Part shown: piece after piece, positions 8,391 through 17,200 of the stretch
Layout: each line of letters opens with the position of its first letter
How positions within the stretch are numbered: the first letter of the stretch is position 1
Assembly: GCF_023630175.1 (NCBI RefSeq)
Contig: NZ_JALLIN010000060.1
Span: 1 to 38,726 of the forward strand
Length of the DNA: 38,726 bases
Source of the DNA: Streptomyces cellostaticus
Lineage (GTDB): Bacteria > Actinomycetota > Actinomycetes > Streptomycetales > Streptomycetaceae
Direction: 5' to 3'
The notes under the pieces: model-generated
The model's database searches: none
What the model was told of the DNA's origin: nothing
The model's input: only the letters and a program-made list of their open reading frames with translations
Made by a program: the position numbers and the translations under genes

Positions 8391-8665
8391 CCAGTGCCTC
8401 CTTCCGACGTGCTCTCGCCTGACCACCCAACCTTACGGCGTCCGGCGGGAGCGCCCGCGACCCCCGTGACCGGGGGGCTGCCCGGATCACTGCCCCGTTC
8501 GCCACGCATGAACACCCGGCGCGCCCTCGCGGCACCGCACCGCCGCGCCCGCCGCACCACCCGCGGGACGGCCACCCGGCCCGCGGGCGGTGCGGTGCCC
8601 AACCGGGCCCGGGGCACGCCGTGTTGCGGCCGCGACGGCCGGCTGTACGGGCGGGGCGCGACGGA
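8391..8665. other. Intergenic stretch upstream of the PAC2 gene
   Basis: About 275 bases precede the glycerol-operon terminators. Apart from the PAC2 Shine-Dalgarno sequence and a -10-like TAAGGT (minus strand, 8435-8430), I see no gene or conserved RNA here. Confidence 0.4.
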
Positions 8666-8699
8666 AAGGGGCGGCTCCATCGGCGTGGAGCCGCCCCTT
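8666..8699 (-). terminator. Distal terminator of the glycerol operon
   Basis: A 14-bp stem (8666-8679 with 8686-8699) has a 6-base loop. It lies downstream of glpD on the minus strand and is the second of two tandem hairpins. Confidence 0.75.
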
Positions 8700-8738
8700 C
8701 CGCCCTTCCGGACCCGGTGCGGCGGGTTCCGGCGCGGC

Positions 8739-8781
8739 GACGGCGGCCGGCCCTGGTCAGGGAAGGGGGCCGGCCGCCGTC
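8739..8781 (-). terminator. Proximal terminator of the glycerol operon
   Basis: A 15-bp perfect stem (8739-8753 with 8767-8781) encloses a 13-base loop. It starts 5 bases after the glpD stop, so glpD ends in tandem hairpins. Confidence 0.8.
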
Positions 8782-8786
8782 CGGGC

Positions 8787-10403
8787 CTACCTGCCGTCGA
8801 GCAGGTCCTGGACCTTGGCGCGGACCTCGTCCGTGGCGAGGCCGCGGATCGTCAGCGTGGTGCGGCGGCGCAGCACGTCGTCCGCCGTCTCGGCCCACTC
8901 GTGGTCGCGGGCCCAGACGACCTGCGCCCAGATCTCCGGGGCGTCCGGGTGGACGCGCCGGGCCAGCTCCGGGTGCTCGTTCGCCAGCCGGGCGATGTCG
9001 AAGGCCAGGGAGCCGTAGTGGGTGGCCAGGTGCTTGGCGGTGTCGGCGGCCATCCGCGGGCCGGGCGCCGGGTGGTCCACCAGCAGGCGGTGGGCGACCG
9101 CGCGCGGGTTGGCGACGCCGGGCAGCGGAAGCTTCTTCGGCAGCGAGGAGATCGGCTCGAAGTCGTCGCCGAGCGGGTGGCCCGGCAGCTCCTCCAGCTT
9201 CTGCATCACGGTGCGGCCGATGTGGCGGAAGGTCGTCCACTTGCCGCCCGCGACGGACAGCATGCCCCCCCTGCCCTCGGTCACGACCGTCTCGCGCTTG
9301 GCCTTGGCGGTGTCGCCGGGGCCGCCCGGCAGCACCCGCAGACCGGCGAAGGCGTAGGTCATCAGGTCGCGCTGGAGCTGCTGGTCCCGGACGGAGAACG
9401 CGGCCTCGTCCAGGATCTGGGCTATGTCCTTCTCGGTGACGGACACGTCCGCCGGGTCGCCCTCGTACTCCTCGTCGGTGGTGCCGAGCAGCAGCATGTC
9501 CTCCCAGGGGAGGGCGAAGGTGATGCGGTACTTGTCGATCGGGGTGGCGAGGGCGGCCTTCCAGGGGGCGGTGCGCTTCAGCACCAGGTGCGCGCCCTTG
9601 GACAGGCGGATCGAGGGCGCCGCGTTCGGGTCCTCCATCCGGCGCAGGTGGTCGACCCAGGGGCCGGTCGCGTTCAGCACCAGGCGGGCGTTGACCCCGA
9701 ACTCGGAGCCGGAGATCCGGTCCCGGAGTTCGGCGCCGGTGACCCGGCCCTTCGTGAAGCGCAGTCCGGAGACCTCGGCGTGGTTGAGCACCACCGCGCC
9801 CGCCTCGACGGCCGCGCGGACCGTCATCAGCGCCATGCGGGCGTCGTTCATCTGGTCGTCGCCGTAGACGGCCACGGCCTTGAGGTTGTCGGTGCGCAGC
9901 TCGGGCACGTCCTGCGCCGCCTTGGCGGGGGAGAGCAGGTGGCCGACGCCGTCGCCGAACGCGGAGAGCGCGGAGTAGGCGAAGACGCCCGCGCCGAGCT
10001 TCGCCGCGCCGTGCGGCCCGCCCTTGTACACGGGGAGGTAGAACGTGAGCGGGTTCGCCAGGTGGGGGGCCACCTGGCGGGAGACCGCACGGCGCTCGAA
10101 GTGGTTCTCCGCCACCAGCTTCACCGCGCCGGTCTGCAGGTAGCGCAGACCGCCGTGGAGCAGCTTGGAGGAGGCGGAGGAGGTGGCACCGGCGAAGTCG
10201 CCGGCGTCGACCAGCGCCACCCTGAGTCCGGACTGCGCGGCGTGCCAGGCGGTGGAGATGCCCAGGATGCCGCCGCCGATCACAAGAAGGTCGTACGACG
10301 CCTTGGCGAGTTGCTCCCTGGTCTCGGCGCGGCTCGGGTTGGAGCCGGAGGCCGGGTGCGTTCCCAGGGCAGGCACGGACTGCAGGGTGGACTGACTGGT
10401 CAT
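8787..10403 (-). CDS. glpD: Aerobic glycerol-3-phosphate dehydrogenase
   Basis: GlpD (GylB in Streptomyces naming) oxidises sn-glycerol 3-phosphate to dihydroxyacetone phosphate with FAD, passing electrons to membrane quinones. The 538-residue length is typical. The FAD-binding Rossmann motif is DLLVIGGGILGISTAWHA near residue 35. SSKLLHGGLRYLQTG is the family signature. Later conserved segments include NATGPWVDHL, LLLGTTDEEYEGDP and SVAGGKWTTFRHIG. The ATG at 10403 has GGAG upstream. It is the last gene of glpF-glpK-glpD, 39 bases after glpK, and is followed by tandem terminators. A recognisable gylX gene does not follow. Confidence 0.96.
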   Translation of the reverse strand: MTSQSTLQSVPALGTHPASGSNPSRAETREQLAKASYDLLVIGGGILGISTAWHAAQSGLRVALVDAGDFAGATSSASSKLLHGGLRYLQTGAVKLVAENHFERRAVSRQVAPHLANPLTFYLPVYKGGPHGAAKLGAGVFAYSALSAFGDGVGHLLSPAKAAQDVPELRTDNLKAVAVYGDDQMNDARMALMTVRAAVEAGAVVLNHAEVSGLRFTKGRVTGAELRDRISGSEFGVNARLVLNATGPWVDHLRRMEDPNAAPSIRLSKGAHLVLKRTAPWKAALATPIDKYRITFALPWEDMLLLGTTDEEYEGDPADVSVTEKDIAQILDEAAFSVRDQQLQRDLMTYAFAGLRVLPGGPGDTAKAKRETVVTEGRGGMLSVAGGKWTTFRHIGRTVMQKLEELPGHPLGDDFEPISSLPKKLPLPGVANPRAVAHRLLVDHPAPGPRMAADTAKHLATHYGSLAFDIARLANEHPELARRVHPDAPEIWAQVVWARDHEWAETADDVLRRRTTLTIRGLATDEVRAKVQDLLDGR

Positions 10404-10442
10404 TTCGGGTACTTACTCCTCGTCAGAGCTGTCGGAGCCGTC

Positions 10443-11981
10443 TCAGCTCTCGTCCTCGATCCAGCCCATGGTCCGGTCGACGGCCTTGAGCCAGCTCTTG
10501 TACTCACGGTCGCGGGTCTCCGCGTCCATCCGGGGGGTCCACTCCGCGGCCCGGCGCCAGTTGGCGCGCAGTTCGTCGGTGCTGGACCAGAAGCCGACGG
10601 CGAGGCCGGCGGCGTATGCGGCGCCGAGGCAGGTGGTCTCGGCGACCATCGGGCGCACCACGGGTGCGTCCAGGACGTCCGAGAGTGTCTGCATCAGCAG
10701 GTTGTTGGCGGTCATGCCGCCGTCGACCTTCAGGGTCACCAGCTCGTCGCCGGAGTCCTTGATCATGGCGTCGGCGATCTCCCGCGTCTGCCAGGCGGTG
10801 GCCTCCAGGACCGCGCGGGCGAGGTGCGCCTTGGTGACGTACCGGGTCAGGCCGGCGATCACACCGCGGGCGTCGGAGCGCCAGTGCGGGGCGAACAGGC
10901 CGGAGAAGGCCGGTACGAAGTAGGCGCCGCCGTTGTCCTCGACCGAGAGCGCGAGCGTCTCGATCTCGGCCGCGGTGGAGATCAGGCCCATCTGGTCGCG
11001 CATCCACTGCACCAGGGAGCCCGTGACGGCGATCGAGCCCTCGAGGGCGTAGACCGTCGGCTGGTCGCCGATCTTGTAGCCGACGGTGGTCAGCAGACCG
11101 GCGTAGGAGTTGATGATCTTGTCACCGGTGTTCATCACCATGAAGGTGCCGGTGCCGTAGGTGGACTTGGTCTCGCCCTCGGAGAAGCAGGTCTGCCCGA
11201 ACAGGGCCGCCTGCTGGTCGCCGAGCGCGGAGGCGACCGGGATGCCGCCCAGCAGGTCGCCCAGCTTGCCGCCGGTGACCTCGCCGTACACCTCGGCGGA
11301 GGAGCGGATCTCGGGCAGGATCTGCAGCGGCACGCCGATGGACTCGGCGATCTTCTCGTCCCACCGCATCGTGTGCAGGTTCATGAGCATGGTGCGGGAG
11401 GCGTTGGTGACGTCGGTGACGTGCTTGCCGCCGTTGACACCGCCGGTCAGGTTCCAGATGACCCAGCTGTCCATGGTGCCGAACAGGATGTCGCCCGCCG
11501 CGGCGCGCTCCGCGAGGCCGTCGACGTTGTCGAGCAGCCAGCGGGCCTTGGGCCCGGCGAAGTACGAGGCCAGCGGCAGGCCGGTCTCGCGGCGGAAGCG
11601 GTCCTGGCCGACATTGCGGCCCAGCTCCCGGCAGAGGGCGTCGGTGCGGGTGTCCTGCCAGACGATGGCGTTGTGGACGGGCTCACCGGTGTTCTTGTCC
11701 CACAGCACGGTGGTCTCGCGCTGGTTGGTGATGCCGATGGCCTTGATGTCGTCGCGGGTGATGCCGGCCTTCTGGACGGCCCCGGCGACGACTTCCTGGA
11801 CGTTGGTCCAGATCTCGGTGGCGTTGTGCTCGACCCAGCCCGGCTTCGGGAAGATCTGCTCGTGCTCCTTCTGGTCGACGGAGACGATCCGGCCGTCCTT
11901 GTCGAAGACGATGCAGCGCGAGGAGGTGGTGCCCTGGTCGATCGCGGCGATGAACGGGCCTGCGGTGTGGGCGTCGGTCAC
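10443..11981 (-). CDS. glpK: Glycerol kinase
   Basis: Glycerol kinase (GylA) phosphorylates glycerol with ATP to sn-glycerol 3-phosphate, trapping it in the cytoplasm. The 512-residue FGGY-family protein shows the phosphate-binding AAIDQGTTSSRCIVFDKDG at its N-terminus, the glycerol-binding NQRETTVLWDKNTG and AIVWQDTRT segments, and the C-terminal family signature around LKVDGGMTANNLLMQ. The start is a GTG at 11981 with AGGAG upstream. It lies 69 bases after glpF and 39 bases before glpD in the same transcript, so import, phosphorylation and oxidation genes are in pathway order. Expression is expected to be glycerol-inducible through GylR. Confidence 0.97.
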   Translation of the reverse strand: MTDAHTAGPFIAAIDQGTTSSRCIVFDKDGRIVSVDQKEHEQIFPKPGWVEHNATEIWTNVQEVVAGAVQKAGITRDDIKAIGITNQRETTVLWDKNTGEPVHNAIVWQDTRTDALCRELGRNVGQDRFRRETGLPLASYFAGPKARWLLDNVDGLAERAAAGDILFGTMDSWVIWNLTGGVNGGKHVTDVTNASRTMLMNLHTMRWDEKIAESIGVPLQILPEIRSSAEVYGEVTGGKLGDLLGGIPVASALGDQQAALFGQTCFSEGETKSTYGTGTFMVMNTGDKIINSYAGLLTTVGYKIGDQPTVYALEGSIAVTGSLVQWMRDQMGLISTAAEIETLALSVEDNGGAYFVPAFSGLFAPHWRSDARGVIAGLTRYVTKAHLARAVLEATAWQTREIADAMIKDSGDELVTLKVDGGMTANNLLMQTLSDVLDAPVVRPMVAETTCLGAAYAAGLAVGFWSSTDELRANWRRAAEWTPRMDAETRDREYKSWLKAVDRTMGWIEDES

Positions 11982-12050
11982 TGTGTGCTCCTGAGAGATC
12001 CGTGGTGATGGGGCTTTACGTACGGCGCTTGCGCGGAGGCTCGGTGCTTC

Positions 12051-12845
12051 CTAGACGAAGGCGACGTTGTAGATGCCTGCGGCGATCGCGCCGCCGATCA
12101 GCGGACCGACCACCGGGACCCAGGCGTAGCTCCAGTCGGAACCGCCCTTGTTGGGCAGGGGCAGCAGGGCGTGGACGATGCGGGGGCCGAGGTCACGGGC
12201 CGGGTTGATGGCGTAGCCCGTGGGTCCGCCGAGGGAGAGGCCGATGGAGACGACCACGAGGGCGGTGATCAGGGCGCCCAGGGTGCCCAGGCCGTTGCCC
12301 TGGTCGTTCAGGCCCTGGGTGAGGACGGCGAGCACCAGAACGACGGTGCCGATGATCTCCGTGAGGAGGTTCTGCACCGCGTTCCGGATCTCCGGACCGG
12401 TGGAGAAGACGCCCAGGACCGGGCCCGCGCCCTTCTCCTGGGCCTCGACGGCCTTGACCGTCGTGGCCTGCGCCCCCGGACCGCCGACGATCTCCTTGTC
12501 GGTGAGGTGGGCGTGGAACTGGCCGTAGTAGGCCGCCCAGACCAGGGCCGCGCCGATCATGGCGCCGAGAAGCTGACCGCCCCAGTACACGGGCAGGTTG
12601 CTGAAGTCCTTGTCCTTGATCGCGAGAGCGAGCGTCACGGCCGGGTTCAGATGGGCGCCGGAGAGCGGCGCCGAGGTGTAGACGGCCGTCAGTACGGCGA
12701 AGCCCCACCCGAAGGTGATGGCGAGCCAGCCGGCGTTACGGGCCTTGGAGGCCTTCAGCGTCACGGCGGCGCACACGCCACCGCCGAGCAGGATGAGTAT
12801 GGCGGTACCTATGGTCTCGCCGATGAAGATGTCGGAGCTGGACAC
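12051..12845 (-). CDS. glpF: Glycerol uptake facilitator (aquaglyceroporin)
   Basis: GlpF (GylC) is a membrane channel that lets glycerol cross the inner membrane by facilitated diffusion. The 264-residue MIP-family protein has both pore motifs: NPA in SGAHLNPAVTLALA and the second NPA in YAINPARDLGPRI, where the following Asp is typical of glycerol rather than water channels. Six hydrophobic helices are apparent. An extracellular-loop insertion of ~30 residues between helices 3 and 4 (around TDKEIVGGPGAQATTVKAVE) is longer than in E. coli. The GTG at 12845 has AAAGGAG upstream. It is the first gene of the operon, ~375 bases downstream of gylR, with a GylR-like operator in between. Confidence 0.96.
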   Translation of the reverse strand: MSSSDIFIGETIGTAILILLGGGVCAAVTLKASKARNAGWLAITFGWGFAVLTAVYTSAPLSGAHLNPAVTLALAIKDKDFSNLPVYWGGQLLGAMIGAALVWAAYYGQFHAHLTDKEIVGGPGAQATTVKAVEAQEKGAGPVLGVFSTGPEIRNAVQNLLTEIIGTVVLVLAVLTQGLNDQGNGLGTLGALITALVVVSIGLSLGGPTGYAINPARDLGPRIVHALLPLPNKGGSDWSYAWVPVVGPLIGGAIAAGIYNVAFV

Positions 12846-12949
12846 CCGCGACTCCTTTGTCCTTCGTCCAGGGAAACCGAACCCCGGGTCCCTCCGGGGG
12901 TTCTGGCGCCCTCGGGGGTGAGAGCGATGCCGGCCCTTGGCGTTGTCAC
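12846..12949 (-). other. glpF leader region
   Basis: About 100 bases lie between the proposed promoter and the glpF start. It contains a short hairpin (12879-12885 with 12897-12903, extended with a bulge) before the Shine-Dalgarno sequence. Whether it attenuates expression cannot be judged; no poly-U run follows. Confidence 0.35.
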
Positions 12950-12955
12950 ACTCTA
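12950..12955 (-). promoter_or_regulatory. -10 element of the glpFKD promoter
   Basis: TAGAGT reads on the minus strand at 12955-12950. No good -35 is present at normal spacing; the GylR-like palindrome occupies roughly the -30 to -50 zone. This fits a regulated promoter. Confidence 0.45.
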
Positions 12956-12973
12956 GCGCGTATTGCCGTTAGG

Positions 12974-12992
12974 TGTTCGACAATGCCGACCG
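12974..12992. promoter_or_regulatory. GylR operator-like palindrome upstream of glpF
   Basis: TGTTCGACAATGCCGACCG matches the palindrome ahead of gylR (14040-14058) at 16 of 19 positions. An extra half-site-like TTGCCG lies just beside it at 12963-12968. A related imperfect palindrome CTGTTGTCGAAAACAG is at 13037-13052. The role as a GylR site is inferred from position and from the match between the two loci. Confidence 0.65.
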
Positions 12993-13221
12993 ATGGACGG
13001 GAGTCTTGCTTCGGCGTCACGCGTGCGTCAAGGGTTCTGTTGTCGAAAACAGGATCGTTATTGATCGCTGCCGGTTGTCGCTCTTCCTGCACTGACGTAC
13101 CTGCTCGCCCGATATGTCCACTTCAGGGTATGGCGAGAACCGGAACGCCGCCTCGCGTCCCGGTCGTCCTTCGCTTCGTCCGGCCCGGTCCGGCCGTCGC
13201 CCGGCGGTGGATCGCCGCCGG

Positions 13222-13986
13222 TCAGAAACGCCCCGCGCCCAGGTCCCGCGACACCGCGCGGGCGCAGTCGCGCACCGCGGCGATCAGCTCCGGACGCAGC
13301 TCGCCGTCCCGGCCCAGCCGCTCCACCGCGCCCGCGATACCGACCGCGCCCACCGGCATCCGGCGCCGGTCGTGGATCGGCGCGGCGATCGACGCCACGC
13401 CCTCCCAGGTCTCCTCCACGTCCGCCGCGTAGCCCCGCGCGCGCGTGAGGTCCAGCAGGTGCTCGAAGTCCTCCGGCTCGCACACCGTGCGGTCCGTGAA
13501 GGGTTTGCGGTCCGCCTCCATGGCCTCGCTGTGCGCCACCGGGTCGTAGGCGGAGAGCACCTTGCCCAGCGCCGTGGAGTGCAGCGGCTGCATGGCCCCT
13601 ATCTCCAGCACCTGCCGGCTGTCGTCAGGCCGGAAGACGTGGTGCACGATCAGGACGCCCTGCTGGTGCAGCACGCCCAGGTAGACGCTCTCCCCGCTGG
13701 AGCGGGCCAGGTCGTCGGTCCACACCAGGGCCCGTGCCCGCAGCTCGTGCACGTCCAGATAGGTGGTGCCGAGGCGCAGCAGTTCGGCGCCGAGCTGATA
13801 GCGGCCGGACACGTCGTCCTGTTCGACGAACCCCTCCTGCTGCAGGGTCCGCAGGATGCCGTGGGCGGTGCCCTTGGCGAGGCCCAGCGACGAGGCGATG
13901 TCCGAGAGGCCGAGCCGCCGCTCGCCGCCCGCGAGCAGCCGCAGCATCGCCGCCGCCCGTTCGAGCGACTGGATGTTCCGTGCCAT
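13222..13986 (-). CDS. gylR: GylR, IclR-family repressor of glycerol catabolism
   Basis: GylR is the substrate-responsive regulator of the Streptomyces glycerol operon and of its own gene. The 254-residue protein starts at the ATG at 13986 (MARNIQSLERAAAMLRLLAG), matching the known GylR opening. An upstream in-frame start at 14049 would lie inside the operator. Residues ~5-65 form the IclR winged helix (DIASSLGLAKGTAHGILRTL as recognition region). The C-terminal effector domain carries SVYLGVLHQQGVLIVHHV, LHSTALGKVLSAY and the late IAAPIHDRRRMPVGAVGIAG segment. The gene precedes glpF on the same strand, with operator-like palindromes before both transcription units. Glycerol 3-phosphate is the expected inducer, by family knowledge. 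Confidence 0.95.
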   Translation of the reverse strand: MARNIQSLERAAAMLRLLAGGERRLGLSDIASSLGLAKGTAHGILRTLQQEGFVEQDDVSGRYQLGAELLRLGTTYLDVHELRARALVWTDDLARSSGESVYLGVLHQQGVLIVHHVFRPDDSRQVLEIGAMQPLHSTALGKVLSAYDPVAHSEAMEADRKPFTDRTVCEPEDFEHLLDLTRARGYAADVEETWEGVASIAAPIHDRRRMPVGAVGIAGAVERLGRDGELRPELIAAVRDCARAVSRDLGAGRF

Positions 13987-14039
13987 CGCCGTCCTGCCCT
14001 CCGTCCCCTTCGACCAATGCCGCACAGCGCAGAACACCC

Positions 14040-14061
14040 TGTTCGGCAATGTCGAACACTA
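14040..14061 (-). promoter_or_regulatory. gylR operator overlapping its -10 element
   Basis: TGTTCGGCAATGTCGAACA (14040-14058) is a 19-bp near-palindrome with arms TGTTCG/CGAACA. It overlaps a minus-strand -10 element TAGTGT (14061-14056), which suggests that GylR binding would block its own transcription. Confidence 0.7.
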
Positions 14062-14201
14062 CCGGTCCATGTCGACCTGCCGCCAATGGTTCGGACGACA
14101 GCTGTTACATCCGGCGCGGCCCGCCCGTGGAGATCCGGCCGTCCGGCACGCCCGGCGTCCGCCTCGTGGACGCCGGTGCCCATCCAAGCCCACTCCCGGT
14201 T

Positions 14202-14207
14202 ACGCTG
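14202..14207 (+). promoter_or_regulatory. Possible metH -10 element
   Basis: TACGCT lies 74 bases before the metH ATG. The leader between them holds a small GC hairpin (CCCCGG...CCGGGG near 14221-14240). I looked for a cobalamin riboswitch B12 box and did not see one. Confidence 0.35.
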
Positions 14208-14281
14208 ACGCCGTGCCCTGCCCCGGTTCCCGCCGGGGAAGGCGCATAGCCGACAGCCGTCGCATCCCAGGGAGCCCCTTC

Positions 14282-17200
14282 ATGGCCTCGTCGCCAACGA
14301 CCCCTTCCGCCGACAGCCGGACCCGTGCGTCCGCGCTCCGCGAGGCACTCGCCACCCGTGTGGTGGTCGCCGACGGAGCGATGGGCACGATGCTCCAGGC
14401 CCAGGAGCCGACGCTCGAGGACTTCCAGCAGCTCGAGGGCTGCAACGAGATTCTCAACCTCACCCGCCCCGACATCGTCCGCTCCGTCCACGAGGCGTAC
14501 TTCGCCGTGGGCGTCGACTGCGTCGAGACCAACACCTTCGGGGCCAACCACTCCGCCCTCGGCGAGTACGACATCCCCGAGCGCGTGCACGAACTGTCCG
14601 AGGCCGGCGCCCGCGTCGCCCGCGAGGCCGCCGACGGGTTCACCGCGCGGGACGGCCGGCCCCGCTGGGTCCTCGGCTCCATGGGCCCGGGCACCAAGCT
14701 GCCCACCCTCGGCCACGCCCCCTACACCACGTTGCGCGACGCCTACCAGCGCAACGCCGAGGGCCTGGTCGGCGGCGGCGCCGACGCGCTGCTCGTGGAG
14801 ACCACCCAGGACCTGCTGCAGACCAAGGCCGCCGTGCTCGGCGCCCGCCGCGGCCTCGACGCCCTCGGTCTGGACCTGCCGGTGATCGTGTCCGTGACCG
14901 TCGAGACCACCGGCACCATGCTGCTCGGCTCCGAGATCGGCGCCGCCCTCACCGCGCTCGAACCGCTCGGCATCGACATGATCGGCCTGAACTGCGCCAC
15001 CGGCCCGGCCGAGATGAGCGAGCACCTGCGGTACCTCGCCCGCAACGCCCGCATCCCGCTGTCCTGCATGCCCAACGCGGGTCTGCCGGTGCTCGGCAAG
15101 GACGGCGCGCACTACCCGCTGAGCGCCCCGGAGCTGGCCGACGCCCAGGAGACCTTCGTCCGCGAGTACGGCCTCTGCCTCGTCGGCGGCTGCTGCGGCA
15201 CCACCCCCGAGCACCTTCGCCAGGTCGTCGAACGCGTGGCGGGCCTCACCCCGCGCACCCGCGACCCGCGCCCCGAGCCCGGCGCCTCCTCGCTCTACCA
15301 GAGCGTCCCGTTCCGCCAGGACACCTCCTACCTCGCGATCGGCGAGCGCACCAACGCCAACGGATCCAAGAAGTTCCGCGAGGCCATGCTCGACGGCCGC
15401 TGGGACGACTGCGTGGAGATGGCCCGCGACCAGATCCGCGAGGGCGCGCACATGCTCGACCTGTGCGTGGACTACGTCGGCCGCGACGGCGTCGCCGACA
15501 TGGAGGAACTCGCCGGCCGCTTCGCCACCGCCTCCACCCTGCCGATCGTCCTCGACTCCACCGAGGTCGACGTCCTCGCGGCGGGCCTGGAGAAGCTCGG
15601 CGGCCGCGCCGTGATCAACTCCGTGAACTACGAGGACGGCGCCGGACCGGGCTCCCGCTTCGCCAAGGTCACCGGACTGGCCCGGGAACACGGCGCCGCG
15701 CTGATCGCGCTGACCATCGACGAGGAGGGCCAGGCCCGCACCCCCGAGAAGAAGGTCGAGATCGCCGAACGGCTCATCGACGACCTGACCGGGAACTGGG
15801 GCGTCCGTGAGGAGGACATCCTCATCGACACCCTGACCTTCACCATCTGCACCGGTCAGGAGGAGTCCCGCAAGGACGGCCTTGCCACCATCGAGGCGAT
15901 CCGCGAGCTCAAGCGCCGCCACCCGGCCGTCCAGACCACCCTGGGCCTGTCCAACATCTCCTTCGGCCTGAACCCGGCCGCCCGCATCCTGCTGAACTCC
16001 GTCTTCCTCGACGAATGCGTCAAGGCGGGCCTGGACTCGGCGATCGTGCACGCCTCCAAGATCCTCCCGATCGCCCGGTTCAGTGAGGAGGAGGTCCGCA
16101 CGGCCCTCGACCTGATCCACGACCGCCGCGCCGAGGGGTACGACCCGCTGCAGAAGCTGATGCAGCTCTTCGAGGGCGCCACCGCCAAGTCCCTGAAGGC
16201 CGGCAAGGCGGAGGAACTGGCCGCGCTGCCCCTGGAGGAACGGCTCAAGCGGCGCATCATCGACGGCGAGCGCAACGGACTGGAGGCCGACCTCGACGAG
16301 GCCCTCCAGGACCGGCCCGCCCTGGACATCGTCAACGACACCCTGCTGGACGGCATGAAGGTCGTCGGCGAACTGTTCGGCTCCGGCCAGATGCAGTTGC
16401 CGTTCGTCCTGCAGTCCGCCGAGGTCATGAAGACGGCCGTCGCCCACCTCGAACCGCACATGGAGAAGTCGGACGCCGAGGGCAAGGGCACCATCGTGCT
16501 GGCCACCGTGCGCGGCGACGTCCACGACATCGGCAAGAACCTCGTCGACATCATCCTGTCCAACAACGGCTACAACGTCGTCAACCTGGGCATCAAGCAG
16601 CCCGTCTCCGCGATCCTGGACGCCGCCGAGGAACACCGCGCCGACGTCATCGGCATGTCCGGCCTCCTGGTGAAGTCCACCGTGATCATGAAGGAGAACC
16701 TGGAGGAGCTGAACCAGCGCGGCCTCGGCGCCCGCTTCCCGGTCATCCTCGGCGGCGCCGCCCTCACCCGCGCCTACGTCGAACAGGACCTGCACGAGAT
16801 CTACGACGGCGAGGTCCGCTACGCCCGCGACGCCTTCGAGGGCCTGCGCCTGATGGACGCCCTCATCGGCGTCAAGCGCGGCGTGCCCGGCGCCAGGCTG
16901 CCCGAACTGCGGCAGCGCCGCGTCCGCGCCGCCGCCTCCGTCGAGGTCGAGGAACGCCCGGAGGAGGGTCACGTCCGCTCCGACGTCGCCATCGACAACC
17001 CGGTGCCCGCGCCGCCGTTCTGGGACACCCGCGTCATCAAGGGCATCCAGCTCAAGGAGTACGCGAGCTGGCTGGACGAGGGCGCGCTGTTCAAGGGCCA
17101 GTGGGGCCTGAAGCAGGCCCGCGCCGGTGACGGCCCGACCTACGAGGAACTGGTGGAGACCGAGGGCCGCCCCCGCCTGCGCGGCCTCCTGGACCAGCTC

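Noticed and set aside
8427..8786. A gylX-like gene after glpD
   Set aside because: The interval holds two tandem hairpins and no coding frame with a ribosome binding site.
7533..12008. A 1491-codon plus-strand open frame opposite PAC2, glpD and glpK
   Set aside because: It is a low-complexity Gly/Val/Ala/Arg shadow of well-identified minus-strand genes.
14062..14281. Possible cobalamin riboswitch ahead of metH
   Set aside because: No B12 box or matching fold was seen; only a short GC hairpin is present.
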